From contig NZ_LHQS01000001.1 in NCBI RefSeq assembly GCF_004102725.1, positions 62,001 to 126,000 on the forward strand: a stretch of DNA of 64,000 bases, given 5' to 3'. The notes below the pieces were generated by a model. That model made no database searches and had not been told where the DNA came from. It saw nothing but the letters and a program-made list of their open reading frames with translations. This stretch comes from Methanoculleus taiwanensis (GTDB lineage Archaea > Halobacteriota > Methanomicrobia > Methanomicrobiales > Methanoculleaceae). A program made the position numbers and the translations under genes. The first letter of the stretch is position 1. The number at the start of each line of letters is the position of its first letter. Below are positions 46,674 to 55,175 of this stretch, piece after piece.

Positions 46674-47414
46674 TCACCCCACAATCGCCGACGCCGTCTC
46701 ATCGAACGGATTCGTCCGCATGGCAAGCGAGAAGAGGTAGGGATAGTTCTTCTGCAGGTACTCCATGTAGTCGAGCCACTGGAGAACGAGGAGCCGGTAG
46801 ATCCGGTCGATATCGCCGCTGAGGTGCGCAAGGTCGGTATCCGGCAGCGACTCAAATCCGGGACGGCGCTCGAGCTCCTCAGTGAGGTGAAAGACGGCGC
46901 GGAGGAGTTCGGTGAACGACTCGTGCTCGAGCAGCGTCGGGTTCTCGAGCATACGGAGCATGAGATCTTCCCGGGAGATGAGGAACTGCTTCAGCCCGGC
47001 GAGATCGATCCGGTCGATCGCGACATCGTATGGATAGGTGCGGAGTTCCCGATCCACCTTCCGGAACGTCTCCTCAGTCCAGTTGTCCGAGACAACCAGG
47101 CTCTGGCGGATCTCGGGAAGGTGCGGATCGTTATCGGAGAGGTACACCAGGAGTTTCGTCCCGACCGCCGAGAAAAACGTCCCGATGACCATATTCAGTT
47201 TTTCAAGTCTTTTGCGCCGGTCACGGAGATCGAGCATCTGGTGAATGACGAGCGTCACCAGCAGCACCTCGAGAGGGACGAACGCGATATCGCCGAGCGT
47301 ATAGATCCCGATATGGTGGAGATCCTGGAATACAAGGTAGTGAAGGCCGTAGAGGCCGACGGAGAGGGCGATGAGTCCGGCCGCAACGGCGATCAGCCAG
47401 TGTGAATCTTTCAT
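46674..47414 (-). CDS. Membrane protein of unknown function
   Basis: 246 residues. Two N-terminal helices (HWLIAVAAGLIALSVGLYGL and YTLGDIAFVPLEVLLVTLVI) are followed by a basic DLRDRRKRLEKLNMVIG and a soluble helical domain of about 170 residues with VDRELRTYPYDVAIDRIDLA. This design resembles a group of bacterial/archaeal proteins with an N-terminal two-helix anchor and a helical cytoplasmic module. I cannot name a function. Confidence 0.6.
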   Translation of the reverse strand: MKDSHWLIAVAAGLIALSVGLYGLHYLVFQDLHHIGIYTLGDIAFVPLEVLLVTLVIHQMLDLRDRRKRLEKLNMVIGTFFSAVGTKLLVYLSDNDPHLPEIRQSLVVSDNWTEETFRKVDRELRTYPYDVAIDRIDLAGLKQFLISREDLMLRMLENPTLLEHESFTELLRAVFHLTEELERRPGFESLPDTDLAHLSGDIDRIYRLLVLQWLDYMEYLQKNYPYLFSLAMRTNPFDETASAIVG

Positions 47415-47460
47415 CCTGTGATATTTTCAGCTCAGCCTCCTCATTAAGGATCGGTGACCG

Positions 47461-48243
47461 TCACCTTCCTCCGCACGCCATCACCGCCGGGCGCTCAAGC
47501 AGGAAGAGAAGATTTTCTGCATGAATGGATTCCGACATGCCCCCCACCAGAGCAGATGAAGGAAGGCCTGGAGTTCTGCGGCGTTCGCGCAGGATCCTCA
47601 CCGGGGTATCGGTGCTCCCGTTGCACGCAACCCTGTCTGCGTGCAAGCGATCGACGCTGCATGATGCAGACGCGATATTGAACGCCGCGTTCACATCGGC
47701 GTGATCGGCGTGCCCGCAGTGCGGGCACTCAAATCGTTTTCGCCTCCTCGTGCCTGTCTCGCCGCACCGGCTGCAGTGCTTCGACGTACATACCGGGTTG
47801 ACGTAGGCGACCTGCACGCCCACTTTTCGTGCTTTGGTCTCCACCATCTTCTGGAACTGGAAAAACGAGCCGTTATCGAGCGAAAACTCTATGGAAGCGG
47901 TCTTCTTTCGCTTCCGGATCTGCCTCGTGCTGAAGAGCTTCTCAAACTTGATGCCGCATTCGAGCATGCGGGCAAGGTTCACGATCTCTTTGCTGATCCG
48001 GTGATTCAGATCCTTCAAAATACTGCGTTCGCGGTCTTTTATCCGCCTGGCCTTCGTGTACTTCCCGGCTTTCCGGTACCTCTCGAGGAGGCTTCGACAC
48101 TTCGCGGCGACGTGCGGAGCCTTCTTTCCCAGCTTCATCACTTTGCCGGAGGCCGGATGAGCGACGACGGCGATATGCCCGGTCGTGTTCAGATCCACGC
48201 CGATCCACTGGTCGGGCAGGAGATCACCACGGGGAAATGCCAT
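47461..48243 (-). pseudogene. tnpB: TnpB-like (IS200/IS605) RuvC nuclease lacking the N-terminal half
   Basis: About 260 residues against about 400 for a full TnpB. All three RuvC acidic positions are kept: WIGVDLNTTGHIAVV (Asp), GIKFEKLFSTRQIRKRK (Glu) and HADVNAAFNIAS (Asp). The zinc ribbon CTSKHCSRCGETGTRRRKRF followed by CPHCG is complete. The N-terminal recognition region is absent, because the protein begins nine residues before RuvC-I. No tnpA partner or matching IS ends are seen. It has its own TATA-like TGTATATATTG (48355-48365) and a GGAGAGGTG just before ATG 48243, so it may be expressed. It could be a decayed element or an exapted nuclease. Confidence 0.75.
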
Positions 48244-48246
48244 CAC

Positions 48247-48578
48247 CTCTCCCCGCAGAGTCTTGAGCGACGATACACGAAGCGTTGTCTGTAGCCAGGT
48301 TTTGTCTCTCGATCAGATTCACCTCCGGGCTTAGAAACTCCTCTGACCCGAGACAATATATACATTTCGCCAAAGGCATATAGTTTGACTGATGAGATAT
48401 AGAAAAGAATATACCAAACGCGCCCAACCCTATCTATGGGGACCGGGGTGGAGTGAAACCCGCATCGACGAGGAGATCAGAATACGAGATGAGAGCGCCA
48501 CCCTTGCCGCAGCAGATCCTTTCCTGCACCTACCTTTCCATACGCTTCACCCCTCCCCGATTATGGTTCACCCATTTT
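48247..48578. other. Leader and gap between tnpB fragment and HAD gene
   Basis: 332 bases. Contains the minus-strand promoter of the TnpB-like gene and a second Shine-Dalgarno-like GGAGGTG near 48322. A short minus-strand frame (about 48222-48320) with that site ahead of it overlaps the tnpB start. I see no IS terminal repeats and no trace of the missing TnpB N-terminus in any frame. Confidence 0.45.
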
Positions 48579-49250
48579 TCACAGACCGAAATATCTCCAT
48601 GCTTCGTCAATAAACAACGCCTGCATCCCGATCTTCATCGGCGCGACGACATCGTTCTCATAGCTGTCCCCGATGAAGAGCGCGTCTTCGGGAGCGAGGT
48701 TCATCCGGTCGAGCGCCATTATGAAGATACGCGGATTCGGTTTCTTACATCCCACATCGGAAGAAAAGATCACAAAATCGAACCGGTCATAAAAACCGAG
48801 CGCTCTCATTTCGAGCTCCGAAAAAACCCGCTGACCGTTCGAAACGACTCCCCGGGGAAGATCCTGAAAAGTATCGAGCAGCCGATGGCTCTTGATATGG
48901 GCATGCAGTCGCCGGAGTGAAGCTGCCCGGAACGAACGGGCAAGCTGGACGCCCAGCTGCTTCTCGTCGATCTTCCAGATGGCATGCTCCGCACAGATAC
49001 TTGCAAAGGCCTCCTCCACCCGGACATCAGGGTATCGCTCCCACGATGCCTCCATCTGCTCCCGCACACGTTGCTTGTAGGTATCGCGCAATCGATCCGG
49101 CGTTATCCGAACACCCTGATAGATGAGCCAGTTACTCAGCACCTCGTAGGTACGAGTACTTCCCTCATCGGTTTTGATGTCGATGAGGGTATCATAGCAG
49201 TCAAAAAGGACGCCTTTTACCTTTTTCAAGTCAAACGGGACTTCAAGCAT
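48579..49250 (-). CDS. HAD-superfamily hydrolase
   Basis: About 223 residues. Motif I is GVLFDCYDTLIDI (DxYDT), motif II VVSNGQRVF, motif III GCKKPNPRIF and motif IV FIGDSYENDV: a complete set of the haloacid dehalogenase/phosphoglycolate phosphatase-like type. The cap is helical. ATG 49250 has GGGAGG seven bases ahead; it overlaps the last 25 bases of the kinase-like gene. The two genes therefore form a kinase/phosphatase pair on one transcript. Confidence 0.87.
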   Translation of the reverse strand: MLEVPFDLKKVKGVLFDCYDTLIDIKTDEGSTRTYEVLSNWLIYQGVRITPDRLRDTYKQRVREQMEASWERYPDVRVEEAFASICAEHAIWKIDEKQLGVQLARSFRAASLRRLHAHIKSHRLLDTFQDLPRGVVSNGQRVFSELEMRALGFYDRFDFVIFSSDVGCKKPNPRIFIMALDRMNLAPEDALFIGDSYENDVVAPMKIGMQALFIDEAWRYFGL

Positions 49251-50173
49251 GCCTTTGCCTCCCTTATGAGATGTTCCCTGTGAGAAGGTGCCCATCGGAG
49301 CCGCGCGATCCGCATATACCCAAAAGCCATAAAAAACGGCAGTATGTCGGTTACCCGATGAAAATCATCCTCTCCTTTGCTATAGTGCCAGAGGAAATGA
49401 CCGATATAGGGCTCGCTCAGTTCACTGTTGCCGAATCGAGACGCAAAGAAATGCTTCATCTCAGCACAGAGAACACCCGGATCATGGATCGGATGCGCAT
49501 TCCTCCATCCACTTTCAAAATCGATTGCATAGACTTTTCCGTCGGAAAAGAGGTAATTGGCCGGGGTTGCATCCCCGTGAATCATAGAACCCCGGAAACC
49601 GTGAAGGAGCTCGGCATCCCACCACCTTCCAAGAAGGTGATTGAACTGCTCCCGTTGATCGCGATCCAGCCGATTCTGGGCGATTACGTTGTGAAATTGT
49701 CCGAATTCACGCTGAATATTGCACGAACCACACATACCGTCATGGAGTCTCCGGAGCAGCGCTGCAACCGATGTGAGGCGATCAAAGAGCTGATGCTCCC
49801 GCCGGAGAAACTTCCGGAGCGCTACACCCTCGATGTAGTCGGTCACGACGACATTGTGAAAATCACTTCGGTACGTGATCGGCCGGGGGACAGGGATCAC
49901 CTTTGAAGCCCTCTTGAGGCGCCGATATTCGTTTTTCATCGCTTTTTCTCTGTCATACCGCCTCATCACGCCTGTCGGCTCACCGAAAAACTTACCGACA
50001 ACGCTGAAACCCTCACCTGAGAACGCATACCTGCACACCGTATGAGATGCCGGGCTGATCCTGTACACCCGTACTGTGCACTCCGGATTACGTATCCTGT
50101 CACCGAGCACCTCGACCAACCAGTCCCTGAACCGATCGCCCGGCCGCAACAGATTTACGTACTGCTCCGCCAC
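49226..50173 (-). CDS. APH/choline-kinase-like phosphotransferase
   Basis: 315 residues of the protein-kinase-like APH family. The catalytic loop is MIHGDATPANYLF (HGDxxxxN) and the metal motif is VYAIDFESGW (DFE). The N-lobe lysine lies in SVVGKFFGEPTGV, and the hinge region is VVTDYIEGVALRKFL. Its substrate may be a small alcohol, aminoglycoside or isoprenoid alcohol; nothing in the sequence decides. Base composition is visibly less GC-rich than the flanking 40-46 kb genes. It overlaps the HAD gene downstream. Confidence 0.82.
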   Translation of the reverse strand: MAEQYVNLLRPGDRFRDWLVEVLGDRIRNPECTVRVYRISPASHTVCRYAFSGEGFSVVGKFFGEPTGVMRRYDREKAMKNEYRRLKRASKVIPVPRPITYRSDFHNVVVTDYIEGVALRKFLRREHQLFDRLTSVAALLRRLHDGMCGSCNIQREFGQFHNVIAQNRLDRDQREQFNHLLGRWWDAELLHGFRGSMIHGDATPANYLFSDGKVYAIDFESGWRNAHPIHDPGVLCAEMKHFFASRFGNSELSEPYIGHFLWHYSKGEDDFHRVTDILPFFMAFGYMRIARLRWAPSHREHLIREAKACLKSRLT

Positions 50174-50617
50174 GTTTCAAAAACCTCCTCGTGATCTGTT
50201 CGAGATTACCCCCCGGTTGCCGGCAGTTTTATCGACAGTTCCCGTCCTTCCGCTGCCCTCGGCAATGAATGCATGGTACGCATCACACCCCAGCACCCGC
50301 ATATACAGAGCGGAGTTCTGAAGAAGAACGCACGTACCAGCCCTTGAAGATTCATTCTTCCCACGTTCTCCTCTCGCTCACAGGAACCTTCCACTACGCC
50401 AACCTGACCCGGGGTAAACCGATAACCCCGGATAAGAGGTAAATACGTTTCGACCGCCGGAAGATACCGGCAAACTACACCCATAACTGCCAGGTGGAAC
50501 ACAGAGAAGGAGAAGGCGTACTCGTGCCACCCACACATTATTAATTTATGCGGTATTCCTACACTACCAGTCACCCAGGAGACTATCTTACCGTCAATGG
50601 AGGGGGATCCAAGCGCT
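50174..50617. other. Divergent intergenic region before the prenyl genes
   Basis: 444 bases. A plus-strand A/T-rich element TTATTAATTTATG (about 50537-50549) could be the promoter of the UbiA remnant. No CDS with a credible start and composition is seen on either strand, and no RNA gene. Confidence 0.45.
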
Positions 50618-51097
50618 ATGGACTATCGCAGACATTTTCACCCTGCACAGGTCGAACCGCTGACAGGATGGAGCATCGGCGGATCCCTCATGGAGCTCGG
50701 CATCGCAATCTGGCAGGCGGTGTGTATCGGTGTAGCCAGGTCACCCCTCATTCTGCCCGTGATCTGCACCATTCTCCTGCAGTACGCAGCACATCCTCTC
50801 AATGATCTGATAGACCGCGACTTCGATGCAGCGGCAAAGAGCCCCGAGACCGGGCGGGTCAAACCGCCCGTAGCGGGAACGGCGGCGGAGGCGGAGCTGA
50901 AAGCATTAAGCGCTGCCCTGATCCTCATCGCTGCCTTCAGAGGCCGGGTCGACGCCGTGTGCCGGACATATCTCCGGGGCACCGAGGCGCCATTCGAGGC
51001 GAAATGCGGCCGTATCCGGCCTTTGCAACGCTACGCGAGTATCTTCTGCTCGGTCACCCTCCTGACCATCTGCGCGGGGGTGCGACCCCATGGGTGA
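50618..51097 (+). pseudogene. UbiA-type prenyltransferase remnant
   Basis: About 159 residues against roughly 280 for the family. It carries the first Asp-rich motif, HPLNDLIDRDFDAAAKSPET followed by GRVKPPVAG, after one hydrophobic segment (SPLILPVICTILLQYAAHPL). It then leaves the family pattern near residue 108 (ILIAAF, then basic polar sequence) and ends with one hydrophobic stretch, SIFCSVTLLTICAG. The second Asp-rich motif and most membrane helices are missing, as if an internal segment were deleted in frame. No other frame restores the missing part. Start: ATG 50618 rather than 50597, which precedes the GGAGGGGG. It overlaps the polyprenyl synthase start by 8 bases. Confidence 0.65.
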
Positions 51098-52064
51098 CGG
51101 AATTCCGTTTGCCGAGTTTCTCGCCGGAGTCAGGCCCGCTATCGACCGGCGTATCGAAGGAGTGGCAACAGAAGACGGTACCCTTGACGACGACGTAGTC
51201 CGCCTGCTCCTGAAAGGCAAGCGGATGCGGGGAGGACTCCTCCTCTGCACTCATGAAACGCTCGCCAACGGCAACGGAAGATGGCATCAGGCGCTCGACC
51301 TTGCCTGTGCGGTGGAACTTGCCCATGCATCGAGCCTCATCCTCGACGACATGCTGGACGAGGATACATTCCGCCGGGGGGTCGGCACCCTTCACCTCAC
51401 ACGGGGGCAGAAGCAGGCGATGCTGGATACCATCGGCGTCCTCTCCCTCCCCTATGCACTCGCCGCGCCGTACGGCGCAGAGTACGTCACCATGCTCGCA
51501 TCGACCCAGCGGAGTATGGCATCGGGGGTGATGGCGGAACTCGCTTCCTCCCAGCATCTTCCCGCACCGGCACTCTACGATAGCGTCATCACCAGGAAGA
51601 CCGGCCATCTCTTCTCGCTCACCGCGGCCTGGGGATGCATGGCTGCGGGGCAGAACCATAGCATGACGAATGCATTTGCCCGCTACGGCCTCAGGGTCGG
51701 GAAGGCGATGCAGATAGCCGATGATATCGCCGATCTCTCCCTGATCGTATCGGGCGGAAAGCAGAGCGGGTTCGGATCGGAGATTCCGCTCCTGCGCCGT
51801 ATCTGCGGCGATGAACGCTGCACCGAACTTCTGCAGGACATCAGACAGAGACATTCCGAGCCCTCGAAACTGCAGCGCCTCTGGTCGGCAGGAAAGGTCA
51901 AGCAGGCATTGGCGGCGATCCTTGACGTCGAGGTGATGCGGTCAACGGAGAGCCTCCGGCAGCTCCCGGAACGGGAAGTCTTCGCCCGGGCAGCCAGGGA
52001 GATCGTCGGCATGGTGCTCCGGGAAGAAGCGCCCCGCGAGCGGGTGTCGGAAAACAGAGTATAA
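51090..52064 (+). CDS. Polyprenyl (geranylgeranyl-type) diphosphate synthase
   Basis: 324 residues. The first Asp-rich motif is ASSLILDDMLDEDTFRRGV (DDxxD) and the second MQIADDIADLSL (DDxxD). GKRMRGGLLL is the substrate-binding loop with Gly in place of the usual Pro (KRxRP). It should lengthen isopentenyl chains; product length cannot be read. Archaea need one such enzyme for lipids, and this copy, in an accessory neighbourhood beside a broken UbiA gene, may be a secondary one. Confidence 0.85.
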   Translation: MGDGIPFAEFLAGVRPAIDRRIEGVATEDGTLDDDVVRLLLKGKRMRGGLLLCTHETLANGNGRWHQALDLACAVELAHASSLILDDMLDEDTFRRGVGTLHLTRGQKQAMLDTIGVLSLPYALAAPYGAEYVTMLASTQRSMASGVMAELASSQHLPAPALYDSVITRKTGHLFSLTAAWGCMAAGQNHSMTNAFARYGLRVGKAMQIADDIADLSLIVSGGKQSGFGSEIPLLRRICGDERCTELLQDIRQRHSEPSKLQRLWSAGKVKQALAAILDVEVMRSTESLRQLPEREVFARAAREIVGMVLREEAPRERVSENRV

Positions 52065-52098
52065 ATAACCGTCCGATCAATGTGAGAAAGAGAAAATC

Positions 52099-52284
52099 AT
52101 GCCTGTCGTAACCATACAGATGTCGAAGGGCCGGTCGCTCGAACAGAAGCGACAGCTCGTTGAAGAGATCACAAACACGATCGTCAATACCCTCGGGGTC
52201 GATCCGGGCTGGGTCACCGTCCTGATCAACGAGCTCGAACGTGAGAATATTGCAAAATCCGGCAAGCTCCTCAGCGAGTCGTAA
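52099..52284 (+). CDS. 4-oxalocrotonate tautomerase family protein
   Basis: 61 residues, exactly the 4-OT size. After Met removal the catalytic Pro-1 is exposed (PVVTIQMSKGRSLEQKRQLV), with Arg at the position of Arg-11 and a second basic region absent from the usual Arg-39 place (VDPGWVTVLINE). Family members isomerise enol/keto acids; several methanogens carry one of unknown substrate. The gene stands 34 bases after the polyprenyl synthase. Confidence 0.9.
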   Translation: MPVVTIQMSKGRSLEQKRQLVEEITNTIVNTLGVDPGWVTVLINELERENIAKSGKLLSES

Positions 52285-52384
52285 CTCCAACGCATCCCAT
52301 CTTTCCTGCAGGCAGCACACGGCAACGGTAAAATAGCCCCGGCGAGCATGATGAGATACGGCACTCCGCCGCGGAAGGGATCCT

Positions 52385-52732
52385 ATGACACGCACCCTTG
52401 ACGAGAGAGACGTAGCGATACTCAGAAAACTCGCCCCCGAGTACGAGGGAGTTCTCTGCCCCGAGTCGGGGCACGAATTTCACTCGATACTCCCGCCGGT
52501 CTCAAACCACATCGCGGAAGATGAGGCGGATTTTGCGGGGCGGATCGGTCGCCTATCAGAGGATGACTGGCGTTACCTCACCGAGCAGATCCTGAAAGGA
52601 CGCGAGAGCCTCTCGTGCATGCCCGAAGAGGACGTCGATCTGGTGCTCCGGGAGATAACGGTGCATGTCTCGGAAGAGACCGCCGATCGGGTCAGGAGAC
52701 TCTACCACCTCTCCGAGTGCGGGATCTTATAG
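52385..52732 (+). CDS. Hypothetical protein
   Basis: 115 residues, acidic and helical. LDERDVAILRKLAPEYEGVL opens it, SNHIAEDEADFAGRIGRLSE and EEDVDLVLREITVHVSEETA follow. The repeated acidic clusters suggest a soluble regulator-like or adaptor protein, but I cannot name a family. ATG 52385 follows GGAAGGGATCCT, so the start is well supported. Confidence 0.55.
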   Translation: MTRTLDERDVAILRKLAPEYEGVLCPESGHEFHSILPPVSNHIAEDEADFAGRIGRLSEDDWRYLTEQILKGRESLSCMPEEDVDLVLREITVHVSEETADRVRRLYHLSECGIL

Positions 52733-52850
52733 ACCTGTAAACCCCGCGCCTCCCGGCGGCCCGGCCGGAGAACCCTTCTCTGCAGGCGGGGCATCCCGAT
52801 TCAGGTGCCCGGATCCAGAGATTTATAGGATAGCAACCCCACCTGACCGT

Positions 52851-53333
52851 ATGGAATTATCCGAACAGCTCTCGAGCGTGCCCGGGATCCTGCGGCCGTT
52901 CAAGGCATTCATCACGGAAATGGGGCTTGCCGAAGGAGCCCAGATCGTCTACTACGGCTGCCCCGGCACCTGCACGCCGTTCGTCGAACTGCTCGCATTC
53001 GCCATCCGCGACCTGCCGCTCTCCCAGGTCTTCGTGCCCTACGTAGACGAACTCGGCGCCCGGAAGCTCCGGATGGTGACCGAGGTGGGGATGCAGGTGA
53101 GTGCAGAGCCGGCAACCGTCAATCCGGCCGTGACCGTCCTGATGGGGGGGCTATCGATGCCGAACGTCCCCGTCTCCCGCGATCAGGTGCTCACGACCGT
53201 CGGGGCGCACCAGTCGTCCGCCCTGGTCGGCGTCTGCTTCATGAAGATGTTCGAGAAGATGGGGTGGCTCGAATCGTTCGACTTCGACCTCATCATCGAC
53301 GCCACGATCGAACCGGTCAACATCTGGAAGTGA
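52851..53333 (+). CDS. DUF2124 family protein
   Basis: 160 residues. YYGCPGTCTPFVELLAFAIR and VTVLMGGLSMPNVPVSRDQV are hallmark stretches of DUF2124, a family found in methanogens. GVCFMKMFEKMGWLESFDFD ends the fold. It is soluble; the CPGTC pair may bind metal or form a disulfide. The TATA-like ATTTATAGG (52821-52829) lies about 25 bases before ATG 52851, so the transcript is leaderless. The 3' end overlaps the kinase gene on the other strand by 17 bases. Confidence 0.85.
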   Translation: MELSEQLSSVPGILRPFKAFITEMGLAEGAQIVYYGCPGTCTPFVELLAFAIRDLPLSQVFVPYVDELGARKLRMVTEVGMQVSAEPATVNPAVTVLMGGLSMPNVPVSRDQVLTTVGAHQSSALVGVCFMKMFEKMGWLESFDFDLIIDATIEPVNIWK

Positions 53334-54729
53334 TCGGCCGGCCCGCGGTGAGCCGGGCTGCCGGTTGCCCCACTTTACGCAGGGTGAACCGGAACGCCGC
53401 TCCTGCCTCCGGCCTGCCGGTCACCCGGTCGTCCGCCCGGATTGTGCCGCCGTACCGCTCGACAAGCATCCTTGCGATGAAGAGGCCGAGGCCTTTCCCG
53501 CTCTTCTTCGCCTTTCCTCGTGCAAACCGGCAGAATATGCGTGACTTCATAGCATCAGGGACGCCGGGGCCGGTATCCTCCACCGTGACCTCGACGTCCT
53601 CGGCGTTCTCGGCGACCTTCACGGAGACCCGTACGTCCGGGGCACCGAACTTGAGGCTGTTTCCAATGAGATTTGTGAAGACCTCCGGAAGGAGATCGTC
53701 CGCAGCGACCAGAACCGGAGTTCCATCGTAGACGATATCCGCGTCCGGGTGATGACTGATCTCAGCTCTGATGATCTCGTCGAGGTCAACCGTCTGCAGG
53801 GTGTAATCCTGCGACCGGAGACGACGGATGGTGGAAACATTCTGGATGATCTCGATGCTCCGCTGTATCCCGGTACGGAGCTTTCTGACCATTTCACGCT
53901 CTCCGTCGTTCAGGATCTCGACGAGCAAGTCGGTGTACCCGAGGGCGACGGCGTTGGCGTTGTTAATATCGTGCACCATGATGTCGAGGTAGAGGTTCGC
54001 GTCCTCATTTGCCACGCGCAGCGCCTCCTCCACCCGTATCCGGTCGGTGATATCCTTCCCCGAGCAGAGGAAACCGGTTATCGCACCCGTCTCGTCACGA
54101 AGAGCGCTGTCCTGCCACAGGACGGTATACTCCGCTCCCTCCCGGGAGACGATCGGCATCTCCTTCTGATCGAATGCCGCCGCATCCCCCGCCATAATCC
54201 GGGTGAACGCCTGCCTGGCTTCTTCCCGGTGCCGTTCCGGAACGACGGTATCAAACCAGTTCTTTCCGATAAGTTCGGCTTCGGGATATCCGAGCAGTTC
54301 GGATCCGCGCCTGTTGACGAGGCCGATCGTCTGGTCGGTATTGATGATGACGAGAAGAACACCTGCGGTATCGAGGATCGTCTGGATACGATCCTTCTCA
54401 CGCTGGATTATCCGCTGCTGCCCCTTGAGCTGGTCGCTTAAGGTGGCAACGACGAATGCGATGACGATGAACATCAGTGCCCGGAAGTAATCGTTAAGCG
54501 TCAGGTCTTCCGGCCTGAAGAGGAGGCTGCTCACCACGACAAGCCCCGCAAGGGACAGGGCGACGAGGACACTCTTCTTCTCCCACCACAGGGCGCTGAG
54601 AATAATGGGAATATAGAAGAAATGCGAGAAGACCGTGCCCAGCGTCAGTATGGCGTGGAAGTAGTATGTCAGGAATACCGAAACGGCCAGCAGGACGGCC
54701 ATGATGAGTATACGGTACCTCTCGTGCAT
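53317..54729 (-). CDS. PAS-domain sensor histidine kinase, membrane bound
   Basis: 470 residues. Three or four N-terminal helices (ILIMAVLLAVSVFLTYYF, FYIPIILSALWW, VLVALSLAGLVVVSSLLF and ALMFIVIAFVVATLS) are followed by a PAS domain (ILDTAGVLLVIINTDQTIGL, GLVNRRGSELLGYPEAELIG). The H-box is LDIMVHDINNANAVALGY (His near 253), the N-box FTNLIGNSLKFGAP, then VEDTGPGVPDA and GKGLGLFIARMLVERYGG. It is a close relative of the kinase at 33050-34024 in its catalytic half. No response regulator lies next to either. A TATA-like TTTATATTGG lies upstream, at about 54782-54791 on the minus strand. Confidence 0.9.
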   Translation of the reverse strand: MHERYRILIMAVLLAVSVFLTYYFHAILTLGTVFSHFFYIPIILSALWWEKKSVLVALSLAGLVVVSSLLFRPEDLTLNDYFRALMFIVIAFVVATLSDQLKGQQRIIQREKDRIQTILDTAGVLLVIINTDQTIGLVNRRGSELLGYPEAELIGKNWFDTVVPERHREEARQAFTRIMAGDAAAFDQKEMPIVSREGAEYTVLWQDSALRDETGAITGFLCSGKDITDRIRVEEALRVANEDANLYLDIMVHDINNANAVALGYTDLLVEILNDGEREMVRKLRTGIQRSIEIIQNVSTIRRLRSQDYTLQTVDLDEIIRAEISHHPDADIVYDGTPVLVAADDLLPEVFTNLIGNSLKFGAPDVRVSVKVAENAEDVEVTVEDTGPGVPDAMKSRIFCRFARGKAKKSGKGLGLFIARMLVERYGGTIRADDRVTGRPEAGAAFRFTLRKVGQPAARLTAGRPITSRC

Positions 54730-55175
54730 CGCGGATCTACCTTGCTACCATCTGTAATTCATCATTAATATAATTATACCAATATAAAAATAAACATATC
54801 GGGGTGAACACGAGGTATTCCAGGGAATCAATGGGAGCACTGTCGATTCAGGGCCACCCGGCCGGGGGACTGCGTTTCACGTTGCCATAGGTCATACCAA
54901 AAGCAGTCGGTACCAGTGGCGGCCGGAAGCGGCCGTTGCAGGACTGCTGCCTGGCGCCCGGGCGAAGCGGGCAGCCCGCGGCGGAGGGTATTGTGATCAA
55001 TAGAGAATATCTACCAGATATAGAATAATGGCATAAAAGATATAGCCTCACCACCTGACTATTCTCCGGACGGTTCTGCCGAAACAGGCACCACCCACGG
55101 GCCTGACCGGATGCTTTCCCGCATAGGAGGTTTCGGCATCCGGCCGACTACCAACAGGCAAGGAATGACCGTAGC
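54730..55175. other. Divergent intergenic region between the kinase and the Cache-HAMP gene
   Basis: 446 bases. Minus-strand promoter elements lie at 54760-54795. On the plus strand a TATA-like GGCATAAAAGATATAG at 55030-55045 would give a leader of about 110 bases before ATG 55176, where AAGGAATGACC is the ribosome-binding site. No RNA gene or ORF is supported. Confidence 0.5.
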
